DNA from: Plectosphaerella cucumerina
Taxonomy: Eukaryota > Ascomycota > Sordariomycetes > Glomerellales > Plectosphaerellaceae
DNA length: 64,000 bases
NCBI GenBank assembly: GCA_020746995.1
Contig: JAGPXD010000005.1
Coordinates: 62,001-126,000, forward strand
Direction: 5' to 3'
Of this stretch, positions 19,706 through 30,193 are shown piece by piece. The notes below the pieces were generated by a model. That model was given only the letters and a program-made list of their open reading frames with translations. It did no database searches and was not told the DNA's origin. The first letter of the stretch is position 1, and each line of letters begins with the position of its first letter. The position numbers and the translations under genes were made by a program.

Positions 19706-21046
19706 ATGGCCGACCAGCACCTGGTGGGAGGCCCGGATGGCCACGATGCGCACGATGCGCACGACGTGCATGGCACGCCTGACACACACGACGGTCCCGA
19801 ATCCCACGACGCCAGCGAGATCCACGACGCCCATGAAGATGAACACACTCTCTCCCACGACGCGACCGACGTCGGCGACGCGTCCGTCCTCAGCGCGACG
19901 GCTGCCGCCGCCATGCCCGACACGCCCCTCGCCAAGGAGCGTCACTCGTTGACCCTTGACCAGCGGCGTACGCTCCGGCGTTGGGCAAATTCGCAGACCA
20001 TTCGCCCTAGCCACAAGACGTGCATCGAGTGGTTCTTTTCGCAATACGGCCAGAACATCTCCCAATCGACCGTTTCGCACTCGCTCTCGCCCAAGTACTC
20101 GCGACTCGACGGTGACAACCCTCAACTGTCCGGGTCGCGCCTCCGCTTTGGCAACTGGCCTGATGTTGAGAAGCTCGTGCTTCTGTGGTACCAGCAGGTT
20201 CAGGCTTCGGGCCGCCAGCCGACCAACGAGGAGCTCGGGGAGAAAGCAAAGACAATCTTCGCCCAGCTGCCACGCTACAAGGACGAACAGCCGCCCGAGT
20301 TTTCCCCCGGCTGGATCCATCGCTTCAAGAAGCGCTATGGACTCCTTGTGCGGCGCCAGCGACGCCAGGGCGACAACTCGATCAGCCCAGCCGAGGACAT
20401 CAACTACCTCGCCGACTCGGTACCCCGCTTCATGGCCATCGCCCCCGACACATCGCCCGCGACCATCAGGGAGTCGATCCTTAGGGTTGTCGGCGTGGAG
20501 GCCACCCTACAAGTGTGCGCGCTCGTGCGCGACGAGATCGTGCGACGTACCCAAGTCTCGGCCAACCTGGCCAACGGGGCAGCCCATCACATCCCCCAAC
20601 CTCTGGCGCCTCAACCGCCCCCACCAACCGACCCAAACCTGTTGCCCGCGGGCGGCAGCGATACATCCATGTACGGCGCCGAGGAGGACCCGGAAGTGGT
20701 TCTCCAGAACGCGCTTCGCCAGCTTCAGCAGGAAGAGGCCGACGCTGAGGCCACCGCGGCTGCCGCGCGAGAGGAGCGGGAGCAGAGGGAGCGCGCACAG
20801 GGAACCGCCGCCGCCGCCCTGGCAACTCCCATGCATCGTCACATGTCAGCCGCGCCGTCCTCGCACGCCCGGTTCACCCCCATACACGGCCACGATGGTG
20901 AGGACCTTAACCTCACGCCCATCAAGTCAGACGAGCCCGTCTCGACAGTGGACCGGCCTGTCAGGTGCCCATTCTGTGTGAACCAACGCATGCTGCGCAC
21001 CATCAAGGAGGCCGTGGAACACATGTCAACACACGTCATCGTTTGA
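19706..21046 (+). CDS. CENP-B/Tc5-type HTH DNA-binding protein, probably domesticated
   Basis: Probable nuclear DNA-binding protein. Single exon, 446 codons from the ATG giving MADQHLVGGPDGHD. The N-terminus is a His/Asp-rich low-complexity segment from imperfect repeats of the unit HDAHD (about residues 12-55). Residues about 75-125 (RHSLTLDQRRTLRRWA, then ECIEWFF-like TCIEWFFSQYGQNISQSTV) resemble the Psq/CENP-B N-terminal HTH of Abp1-type proteins. Residues about 150-220 (VEKLVLLWYQQVQASGR, ELGEKAKTIFAQL, FSPGWIHRFKKRYGL) match a CENP-B/Tc5 transposase DNA-binding domain. No DDE catalytic domain follows. The protein continues with an Ala/Glu coiled-coil-like stretch and ends in a possible zinc-binding motif, CPFCVNQRMLRTIKEAVEHM plus STH. 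A domesticated pogo-like transposase is the best reading. Confidence 0.8.
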   Translation: MADQHLVGGPDGHDAHDAHDVHGTPDTHDGPESHDASEIHDAHEDEHTLSHDATDVGDASVLSATAAAAMPDTPLAKERHSLTLDQRRTLRRWANSQTIRPSHKTCIEWFFSQYGQNISQSTVSHSLSPKYSRLDGDNPQLSGSRLRFGNWPDVEKLVLLWYQQVQASGRQPTNEELGEKAKTIFAQLPRYKDEQPPEFSPGWIHRFKKRYGLLVRRQRRQGDNSISPAEDINYLADSVPRFMAIAPDTSPATIRESILRVVGVEATLQVCALVRDEIVRRTQVSANLANGAAHHIPQPLAPQPPPPTDPNLLPAGGSDTSMYGAEEDPEVVLQNALRQLQQEEADAEATAAAAREEREQRERAQGTAAAALATPMHRHMSAAPSSHARFTPIHGHDGEDLNLTPIKSDEPVSTVDRPVRCPFCVNQRMLRTIKEAVEHMSTHVIV

Positions 21047-21966
21047 GTTGCACAGCACAGCCTCATAGGTCCGGGCTTCCTTTTCAGGGCGAGCACATGG
21101 CTGCCCACTACGTGTATTCATCAACAACTATGAGGGAACTTGACGGGAATTAAGCATGAAATGAAACGACTTTTAGTGGGATGGAGTCAGGGAGGAAGGT
21201 CACGGGAGGTTGCCTGCGGCGTCAATGCCCTCATTTATTCAGGCGGCAGGCCTACTATAATGATTATAATTCCAAAGTCACTCCGAGTCACGAACTCATC
21301 ATCACAGCTCTTCATCACCAGTGTTGCCATGCGGCTTGGGTTTCCTCGGATCTTGGTTTTCATTCATCGCGCCTCATCTCGTGACAGCTGCCAATGCGCT
21401 CATGGTATCGCTCCCCACCCGCCCATCCTCGCCACCGCGTCAAGCCGTGCAACAACACCAAGTCCCTTGCTCGCCCCAAAGCTCGCGGCTGTGAAAAGAA
21501 GCATGAAAAATGTCTGCCCCTGGCTACTCGTTGTGATGTCCCCCGTCTTAATCCCAGCCTATAACGCCGCCCATAGCTGATGCCGTGCCGTTTCAAAGGC
21601 AGCGCCCGCCGAATCCCTAGGGGTGGTTCGAGAAAAGACAAAAAAGACGAAGCGAGAAAGTCAAAAGCTTGCGGAGAGCTGATCTGCCCGCGAAAACCTC
21701 GAAGTGGTATCAGGTCGTCCATCATCTGTCGTCAAGCAAATGTCTTCCGGTATGGAAGACGTCCGCCCTTGTCGGAACGGAAGAAGAGAAAGAAGCCGGA
21801 GCGTCGCACATTATGCGAAGCTGCCAGGCAGAAAGAAGAAGTAGAATTGTCGCTGATTCATGCCGGTATTCAGGGGTCGTCGTGATGCGAGAAATGCCGG
21901 GAAGGTCGTCTTGAAAAGCAAACATTGGGTGGTCGCGCCAGCAATATACAGAGACTGGTTGGCACC
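21047..21966. other. Intergenic between CENP-B-like gene and BEM1 (convergent)
   Basis: About 920 bases between converging stop codons. It should hold two 3' UTRs. Small open frames show no conserved features and I support no gene here. Confidence 0.5.
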
Positions 21967-24022
21967 TCAGACGAGTTCGACGTAGAGGAGCAGCTTCTCG
22001 TTCCTCTGCAGAGCAATATCGAGATCGTTGTCGCTCATCAGGCTAGGCTTGTCGCCAGTCCGCTCGTCCTTGTAGAAGAGCTCCACGGTTTCGTTGCCAA
22101 GGATCTTGAGGCGATCCCGAATCTTGTCCTGCAGTTGTTGGTACTGAATGTCCGTGGGCACACGGATCGCGATGAGGTCGCCGTTGAAGCAAAGCTTGAC
22201 CTTCATCGCCGAGACAATTTGGTTAATGCCTGGGGATAGCGAGGTCTGGGACGGCTGCGACAGGGTCGATGTCTGGCGGGGCACTCCGCCGCCGTTGGTC
22301 CCGCTGCGTTGAGGAGCGGCGGACAAGCCTGAGTAGCCCGAGCCGTTGAGGTTGTTCTTTGAGGACTGCCGGGAGGCGCCGTCAGCGGGTGACTCGGTCG
22401 ACGACGGCTGTGAGCCCCCGGACAGTCGGTACTCGTCACCCAGGGCGTTTGGGTCCATCTCGTAGTCACCCTCGCGGGGGGCGAAGAACTGCTTGACGAG
22501 CATGCATCGCGCGATGTACGGGGGTTGAGAGAGCAGGTTCTTGACGTAGGCGTCAAGATTGTGCAGGCGGCCCTCGGTGATGACCTCGTTGACGTAGTTG
22601 ACCGGCCCAGGCATGTATGGCAGGGTTCGTTTCTGCTCGCCAGTGTTGCCTGCTTCCGCAGGGAACTCGGTGAGGAGGGCGATTTGGAAATCGTAAAAGT
22701 CCTCATAGTATCGGGACAGTTCCCAATGCCGACCGTCCTCCAACACAGCCTCGATGACGAACCAGTACTTTTCCTCAGCAAAGCAGTACCGGGGGATGCG
22801 GGCCGATATGGGCGCATAAAGCTGGGCGACGGGCTTTGCGTATGGGCTCTGCTGACCTGCAGCCTGTTGCGAGGCGCGGGAGGAGTACTGTGGGCTCGTC
22901 TGCTGCTGGGTCTGAATGGTCAGCTGGCAAGCTCAAGGTGTAGGTGGGCGGTGAAAAGACTTACGTAGTTCCCGCCGTTTTGACTGCTCATGCGAGCGTG
23001 CCCCTGCTGCTGCCCCTGTTGCTGCTGCAGACTCATGCGCTCCATGCCGCCCTCGATGCCTTGCTGGGCGTTGGCGCCCTCAAACTTGCCCAGGGTGATG
23101 CTGCTGTTCTTATACTCGGCAGCCATCTTTTTCCACTCTTCTACCCTGGGCACGCCCGCCTTCTTGATGGCGTCTGAGGGATTACCGACGGGCTTGTCGG
23201 AGGCCATATCTCGAATCTCGATGAAGGAGACGGGGATCAGGCCAGGTCCACCGAGCCTACCGATGGGCTTGGCGACAAACCATTCGGGGTTGGACTGGGC
23301 GATGACGATGATAGCCTCACCCGCCTTGGCCTCAAGCTCGTCGGCGCGCTCTGCCTTGAAGTCGTACATGACGATGCCATACACCATGGCCCCGTTCTTG
23401 CCGGAGCGCGAGAGGCGCTGACCCGGGGGCCCCATCATGTTCAGACCTGGGGTGGTTGGCTGCATAGGCTGCCCGTTGTGCATGGGGGCGCTCGGGGAGG
23501 AAATAGGGCCGGATGCGCCGTTGCCGGGCTGGGAACCTGGCCGGCCGGTGACAGGGCCCTCTGCATATCCAGAGTCATGGTCTGGTATTTTGGATACTGG
23601 GGCGCGGGGGGGCACACCATCGGATTGACCGCTGTCACGCTCCGTCCTGCCCAGCGCTTGGAAAAAGGTCACCGGGACAAGGCCCCGGGCGTCGGGAAGA
23701 GCAGGGTTGCATGCCTCGTACCAGTCCGTGTCTTCCTCTCTGCCGATAACATGAAAGAAGTCGCCGCGGGAGAAGCTGAGCTCCTGGCTCGACTGTGCCT
23801 CGTAATCGTAGAGGGCGCGAATGACCTGCAGTGGGCATGGTCGTGTCAGTTGGCTGAACAGCGGGAGGTGGAGAGACACGGCGAAGGTTTGACCGCAAGG
23901 AGGATAGCACTGACCTTCTTGGGCGGCACGATGGCGACAGCTGATTTAGGTGCGATAGCAATCTTGGACGAGTCTTTCTCGCCCTTGATGGATCGACGAA
24001 GGGCCTGTACGATGGCGTCCAT
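21967..24022 (-). CDS. BEM1: Bem1/Scd2 polarity scaffold (SH3-SH3-PX-PB1)
   Basis: Scaffold that bridges Cdc42, its exchange factor and PAK kinase at sites of polarised growth; in filamentous fungi it also serves NADPH oxidase complexes. Exons are 24022-23915, 23825-22965 and 22911-21967, giving 637 codons. The first SH3 begins right after intron 1 (VIRALYDYEAQSSQELSF, about 37-95). The second SH3 is near 183-240 (YGIVMYDFKAERADELEAK). PX is about 347-455 (ARIPRYCFAEEKYWFVIEA, then HWELSRYYEDFYDFQ). PB1 is at about 559-637 (KVKLCFNGDLIAIRV, ending KLLLYVELV). Glutamine-rich linkers separate the domains. Intron 2 was taken as 22912-22964 (53 nt, branch-like GCTGAC before the acceptor). An acceptor 12 nt earlier gives a 41-nt intron and four more residues. 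A second ATG nine bases upstream adds three residues. Confidence 0.93.
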
Positions 24023-24812
24023 TGTTAGCATTCGCCGAAACGATGTGTCGTGTTGAAAGGGCAAGCAGGGCGAAAGGTAGTGTGGCCGACGGCCCTTGGC
24101 AGACTGCAAATGTCGGGAGGCTTCGGTCTTCAGACATGTGTTGAAGATATCCAGGAGAGAAAGGGAGAGGGAGGGAGGTAAGCTCTGTCGTTGACCGAAA
24201 AGATACCTCGACTGTGACGCCATGGGCCACTTGGAGGGGAGGGGAGGGGAGGACGAAAGAGTCAGGGTCGGGTCGTGCCTGCGGTTTTGTACATTGACAA
24301 AAGACAGCGCAACCCGTCATGTTGACAGACCCCGCGACTACTTCTTGACGCACCGACGGTGTACAAAACACACAGGCGCTTGCGAGGGTTACAAAGCCCG
24401 AAAAGGCAGATCGCCGTGAGCACCTCATAGGTGGCCGACCGGGCAGAAAAGGCGAGGGAAATGGAAAGGCGAGGGAGGGGAAGAGAGGGGAGGGGGTGTT
24501 CACGAACCTTCATCTTTCACGTCGTGTGCGACCGGCGCAGAGGCCCGTCTCCTCCCAGATTCTAGTCGGACTTCAAGAGGGACCAGCCTTGTATTCGCGT
24601 GCACGGGAGATTCCGGTGTAACAGCGCCTTGCAGATTGCTGGAGAGAAGCCGCTCGCGATGGGAGATGGGCCTTCTTTTTCTGATGCTTGTGCGCTGTGT
24701 ATTCGATCGACGCGCGAGGATGCCGGGCGCAAGGGCGCAAAGCGGTGGCGCGATCAGGCCGAGCGTGACTGCCTTGAGGGGGATGCTTGCTTTGATTTCT
24801 CGATAGGAAGTA

Positions 24813-24841
24813 TCGGTCGGGTCGGTCGGGTCGGTTGGGTC
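24813..24841. repeat. Short tandem repeat, unit GGTCGGGTC-like
   Basis: About 29 bases of imperfect tandem GGTCG/GGTCGGGTC units. It lies in the non-coding region upstream of BEM1, and no function is inferred. Confidence 0.7.
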
Positions 24842-25058
24842 GAGTGAATATCGAATCCCTCGGACGTGTGGGTGGGCGTTTCGCGGGAAGAGGTGGATAG
24901 GTTCGCGGGGAGGTTGTTTGAGGTTGGGTGGAAGAGAGCAGCGGGAAGAGAGTTGGAGAGATTGTTGGTGGGTTGTAGAAGGTGGGCTGGATTTGTAGCG
25001 CGGTGCGGGGGAGATGATGGTGTATGCTGGACAGGGGGGGGACAGGACCAGACGGGAG

Positions 25059-25096
25059 GACCAGACAAGACAAGACAAGACAAGACCAGACCAGAC
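25059..25096. repeat. Microsatellite, ACAAG/ACCAG pentamers
   Basis: Consecutive ACAAG units change into ACCAG units over about 38 bases. It is a simple pentanucleotide microsatellite in the BEM1 upstream region. Confidence 0.8.
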
Positions 25097-27064
25097 GGAG
25101 GCGCGGTGTCAGAGAGGGATGTGTTTCCAGGCACCACGATCGTAAAACAGCACTTTAACAAGCTGGACCTTCGTCAAGGTTGCCACAGAGTTGCTATAAT
25201 TCGTCGCTGATGTTGCGGTGGCGATGCAGGTCCTGCAGGAGAACTCGAACTGTGAGAGGGGGGCGGCCAGCCGGGTTTCGAGTCAGGTCGAGAATCCGGA
25301 CCCTTTTTCGTCCTTGTCTTCGGAATGAAGAAGCGCAACCGACGATGTGATGCTGCCCCTGCTGTGTGTGGTTGACGCGCAACTGAAGCCGGTTGTCCTC
25401 GGGAGAGAAGCTGTTGTCCTATCGCTCAGACGGCGGGTGTATGCTGTCTCGCTCGCACGCACGGGAGACGGGCCGTCAGACTGTGTTGTCTCGATGTCTC
25501 GCCGGATCGTCAGGCACGGTGGACTTGTTCACCAAAGTCCGCTGTCCAGTTCGCTGTTGGCAGCACAAATACCTCACGGGCGAGTGAGCGCAAAGTATGT
25601 GGAGGAGTCTTCTGGGTCGTCGACTGACTCGGAAGGTGACCGGGGATTCCGAGGGTGACAGGGCCGCAGAATTTCTTCAGTTTGAAAGGGAGGGACTCGT
25701 CACAGGCCTTGAAGATGCGGAGGAGCTGGCGTGCTTCATTCCTGGAGGGGGACAGAGACAGGGAGGGATGGACTAGCGGACAGACATGGAACGAAGAGGT
25801 CACGGACGCAGCGAGCGCTGCATGCTACGGAGGGAACCCGATGGAAAAAAGAGGACTCGACTTGGCTCGCTGCAGGCCCCAAGAGCCTGCATCCTGCGAG
25901 AGCCCAAAAGACCCCCATCTTATGCCGCAGCCCCCGTCCCGTCCGCGCCGTCCAGTGTCTATCGTCGTCCAGCCCCTCCCCCGTTCCCTGGCTTCCTATT
26001 GTCTCCCCGGTCAGCCCAATGGATGTTCGTGGATGGGGGGTGGTCACCAGGGGCCGGCGCCTCCGTTCGATAAATAAAATAGGGGAGCAGGGGTAGGATG
26101 CTGCTGTCCGCCCACCCGTGCGTGGGACAAACAGCCGCCGCCAAGATCAGCGAGTCGATGACGGGCAAGCCCGTCTTCCGTGCCATACCTGTGGCGCATA
26201 TGAACATGGGCCAGCCAGCCAGCCTTGGATAGAAGAAGAAGAACAATGTGATCAGCCGGTCCTTTAGGCGTATCGTCGACTCTGTCTTGTTGGCGAACAG
26301 CAAGGCACGGGGCCATGAGGCGACCAGCGGCGGACTTCTCATCGAACATGTCCTAGGACGCAGCCTCCAACACGGCGAGACACCCAAGCGTCGAGTCCAT
26401 CTCGCCGCATCTAGCAACCCCTCTCAGCATAACCGCCAGACCGACGCAGAGGCCCCTTGTGATCAGATGCCCCTCGGCACCTTATCGATATCCCGCGCAT
26501 AGACACGTCCATGCTGCTGGTGACACCTGTGGGGGGTTGTCCTTGCGTGGTCCACCGTTATGCTGGCCATTGTCACGAAGCACTGAGGACTTAGGTGGAC
26601 CAGGGGGACGAATCGAAAAAACGAATTAGAAGCACAAGTCTTGCATCACATCTCACGACATGGGTATTCACTCGTGCAAGCGGAATATGGGTGCCGACAA
26701 TGCCGCGAGACGGTCTTCAGACCGGATCATCTTCACGGTAAGAGCTTGTCTCCTACCCGTACAGTTCATCGAGTACTGTACATAGCACAGGGCTGAGCGC
26801 ATCGGGAGTAGACGGACTGTACAAGTGTACGTCTATGTACTGGTGACGCGCTCGACGCGTCCGAGCCCGCGTCGCAGCTTGAATCCATCTCCAGCTCAGG
26901 AGTCAGCTGTCATCGGAGGGGGTGCCGCGGGATCGTGCGTCATCTTCCATGAGGTTCCTTAACCAAGTCATCGCCTCACATAGATTACGTAGGTGGGCCT
27001 GGGACGTCCCGCCTGCTGGGCACAGAGGGAGGGATGAAACCGGCAGACAGGGATATTTTCTCCC

Positions 27065-27090
27065 CGAGAGAGAGAGAGAGAGAAAGAGAG
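27065..27090. repeat. GA dinucleotide microsatellite
   Basis: A run of GA repeats with one interruption (AAAG), about 26 bases, in non-coding DNA. Confidence 0.85.
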
Positions 27091-27737
27091 GTTGGACAAA
27101 AGCACCCGCCAGCTTGAGCCTGCCAAAGGTCACTGAGACTTTGAGGTGTCAACCGCCGCACATTCCAAATACAGTCCCGTCTTGTGCGGCATCTGGTCAT
27201 CGGCTCATCGCTCACTTCCCCAGGGCACGGACGTGGTCTTGTCGACTGCTCGGAACGCTTCGATCCCGGACCCCCACTGCTTGCCGATGAAACGCGCAGG
27301 ACTGGTCCGTGGCCTACTAGCGGTGCTCTGGAGAAACGGTGAGCTCGGTCTCGTTCGTCTCGCAGATGGGACGTCGTGCTCGCGGTGATGGAATGGCTGG
27401 ATTAGGTAGATACCAGGTGACAGAAAAAACTAGCTACTCCTCAGTGTCCAGCAACCGCCCTCGCCGTGCCCGTCGTAGGCAAATAAAGATGACCATGCCC
27501 TCAAGACTTGGTCCCGCATCGCTAAACGCCCCCGAAAACCAAACACCGCAGGCTGATCCGTTGGTGTGGCAGCAAAACAAAGCAGCGCCCAAGACGAAAA
27601 TGCGGAAAAGGGGTCAACTACGTGATGATTTGGCTCGGCGCCCGCCAGCTGGTGTTCCGTCCGTGTCTGTGTACCCTTCGACAGGGCACGACCAGATGGC
27701 TCGGAGCCAGCGATGGCGGGCATGCGCCGGTGGCGAC

Positions 27738-29411
27738 TTAGATCTGGCCCTTGATGTCGACTGTGCGGAAGGCCTCGCCTCGTGCGCCTTCGAAAAGTTG
27801 ACCAGCCTTGCCGGTCAGAAGCGTGATGGAGTCACCACGCTCCTCCAGCAGGCTCTCGCCTTTGAAGTCGACGATGAACTGGGCCGCATCGTGGTCAGAC
27901 TCGAACCCGAGCTCCTCGGTGATGAATCGCAGTTTCACGTCTGGTTTGTAACTATGGAGGGCGTCGTCAGCTTGAGTGCCTGTGACACCCCGAAGGGGGA
28001 ACGGAGAGGGACTCACGCTTTGCAGATGTTGCACAAGGCGGCCAGGCGCTCCCGGAGGACAAACATGTCCATGAGGTAGGCGCCCATGTTGGGCGTGTCG
28101 AGGTAGAGCTGGAAGAATCTGTGGTAGTTGTTCAGGGCGAGGGCGGATCGGACACTGAGAGCATGCTTGATAGGGCCCTCCTCCTTCTCTGCTGGGGTTA
28201 GATCTGCCAGGGCGTCATTCAGTCCGGTGCGGTTGGCGGTGTGGATGAAGTAAAGGATACGGTACGCCTTGAACTCGATGGGGTTGCCCTTGAGGCCGGA
28301 TCCGTACAGCATGCGCAGCTGGGTCTGGCACTGATTATACTCACCGAGATCCCCCTTTTCCAAGGCAATTCTGGCGTGCAGCTCATAGACGACGACGGTG
28401 AAGTCATTCTTGATGTGCTGAACGGTCAAGTCTTGGCGGACGGATTTCAACTGGTCGCAGATGTACGAGTAGTTGCCCTCCTTCCTCCACTTCTTCTTGA
28501 GAAGATCGACCGTCTGGCGCAGCACCCGTTCAGGGCGCACCTGGGATGGGATCGGCGCCGAGGTCAGGCGCAGATATCTCTTTTCGAGAACCTCGCAGGT
28601 GCCGACGACGGGACCAGCCGAAGGCGGCGGAGTGGGCGATCTGGGCGCGATGCGGTCGTTTTCCCATCGGCGCTGGCGCTTCTCCAGCTGCTGTTTCTGG
28701 GACTTACTGAGTTTGGGAAGGGGGCCGTCCATCGACGATCGCTTGTCGGGCGAGGGGAAGCTGACGCGATTCTCGAGCGCCGAGGAGCGGTTACCATTAG
28801 CAGACCGCCAGGGCGCCGGCGAGGGCACTTGATGGCCACCGAGGTCAGAAGACTTCCTCTTCTTGGGGTTTGCCCCCAGGACGGACTGGCGCTCGGCGAG
28901 GATCATGGCCGTGGGGGAGACCATGGTATCCCAGTCGGCCGTGTTCAAGTAGTTATGCTCGACGGCTCGAGAGATGATCTCCTTGAGCTTGGCTTCGACT
29001 TCGGCTCGTGTCACAGAGGGATCCGTGTTGATGGGCAAGAAGGCACGCCCGACGTACTGCCTCACTGATTCAGAGAATGTGACCTTGCCAGCGTTTGCCG
29101 GGTCTTCGGGGCGGGGCGGGGGACGGGATGGGCTGCCATGGCATTTGAAGCAGCCGCTTGGTAGTTCATCTGGGGCGATGCGACGGGAGGAAATGCGCCA
29201 AACTGGCTTGTGGACGGGGGAGGAGGATACTGGCCGAAGCCTTGGCGGACCGGGACAGCTGTATACGCAGGGGCTGCAGGAAATTCAACGTCAGCGGATG
29301 AGCGAATGCAGGAGGTTGAGGAGGTTTTCACTGACCAGGGGTGGGATAGGCATATGTCGTCGGCGGTGTGGCCTCGGGGTTGGCCACTGGCTGCCAACTT
29401 GCTGGCATCAT
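27738..29411 (-). CDS. THP3: THP3/LENG8-like SAC3-GANP (PCI) family protein with 5' frame disturbance
   Basis: Nuclear protein of the SAC3/GANP family; yeast Thp3 works with Csn12 in transcription elongation and splicing (transferred). Clear exons on the minus strand are 29411-29336, 29273-28017 and 27951-27738, with introns of 62 and 65 nt. The body is convincing: VRQYVGRAFLPINTD, EHNYLNTADWDTM, CEVLEKRYLRLTSAP, RPERVLRQTVDLLKKKW, VVVYELHARIALEKGDLGEY, YILYFIHTANRTGL-like YRILYFIHTANRTG, and the PCI/winged end VKLRFITEELGFES. The 5' part (MMPASWQPVANPEATPPTTY, then GQYPPPPSTSQFGAFP) is typical Pro/Gln/Tyr-rich N-terminus but lies in another frame. The exon sum is one base short of a whole frame. 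Either one base is missing near 29115, or an extra 98-nt intron (29133-29230) is spliced out, which would give 482 codons. Confidence 0.82.
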
Positions 29412-30193
29412 GATGTCGTAGCGGAGATAGGTTCACAGAGAGCGTCCCAGTTCTGGAGGATTAGTATCGTGGTAAGGGTCGAAGAGAAAGAACGACAGGT
29501 GCGCGCGTTTTGTGTTGGGGGGAGAAGGGCGATCGTGATCAAAGGGCAGGGTGCGAATATTGCCTGGTGGTGGAAGAGGCGACACTCCTCGGTTGGGTTC
29601 CTCAGCCCGTTGGCAAAAAGTCACTGACAGGTGGAGCGGGGGACATCACGTGACCACTGTTTTCCGGTGGACGTTTCTGCGCGGATGCATCCACGGAACT
29701 GTCTTCGGCCTATTTCCCTTTTGTGGAAGGCACTTGGAATCGAGAGAATCTTCGACATGATGGTTCGAGAAATACGGGCATTTTTGACTGCCTAGGCTAG
29801 GGTTCTCTTGCCGGTGACACACTTGGAATCTATCTTGTGCGGGCAAACATGTCTCTGCCTTGAACAGGGAGATGAACGCAGTCAAATGCAAGTAGCAGTG
29901 ATTTCATGAATCTCCCAGATTCTCTGGGACTTATGTTTCTAGATAATACCACAGTGATCTTCTCACGGGCAGTGGCCGCTTCCACGTAGTAACGGCTGAT
30001 GATATGGACAAGAGTTCTGGGTGCGTGGAGTCTGTGTGACGTATGCGGGGCTGGTCGTTGTCACCACGCGACATGTGCCTCGCGACGGACCAATCTCTCG
30101 AGTCGCATCACCAAGACCTCAACACTACATCCCCCGACAAACCAGTTCCCGCCGCCCTGCACAAGAGGGCGAGGTGCCCGCCTACTATGCCGG
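29412..30193. other. Intergenic: bidirectional promoter THP3-like / VPS36
   Basis: A 782-base region between divergent start codons, with AT-richer sequence around 29750-29960. No gene is supported. Confidence 0.5.

Larger units (their letters stand above)
24023..27737. other. Long gene-free stretch upstream of BEM1
   Basis: About 3.7 kb between the BEM1 start and the 3' end of the THP3-like gene, the longest non-coding interval here. It contains purine-rich runs near 24176-24260 and 24430-24500, and several simple repeats listed separately. Open frames up to about 190 codons on the minus strand (24500-25078) are Ser/Pro/Thr-rich antisense of the purine tracts and look non-coding. Long BEM1 leader or promoter sequence is plausible. 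I cannot exclude a non-coding RNA. Confidence 0.45.

Noticed and set aside
19956..20981. 341-codon frame overlapping the CENP-B-like gene
   Set aside because: Arg/Ser/Pro-rich shifted-frame shadow; the other frame carries the HTH domains.
24500..25078. Open frame of about 190 codons on the minus strand
   Set aside because: Ser/Pro/Thr-rich antisense of purine tracts and microsatellites; no domain, no splice logic and overlapping frames of equal quality.
25240..25300. tRNA-like TTTCGAGTC (B-box-like) sequence
   Set aside because: No matching A box or cloverleaf arms could be traced around it.
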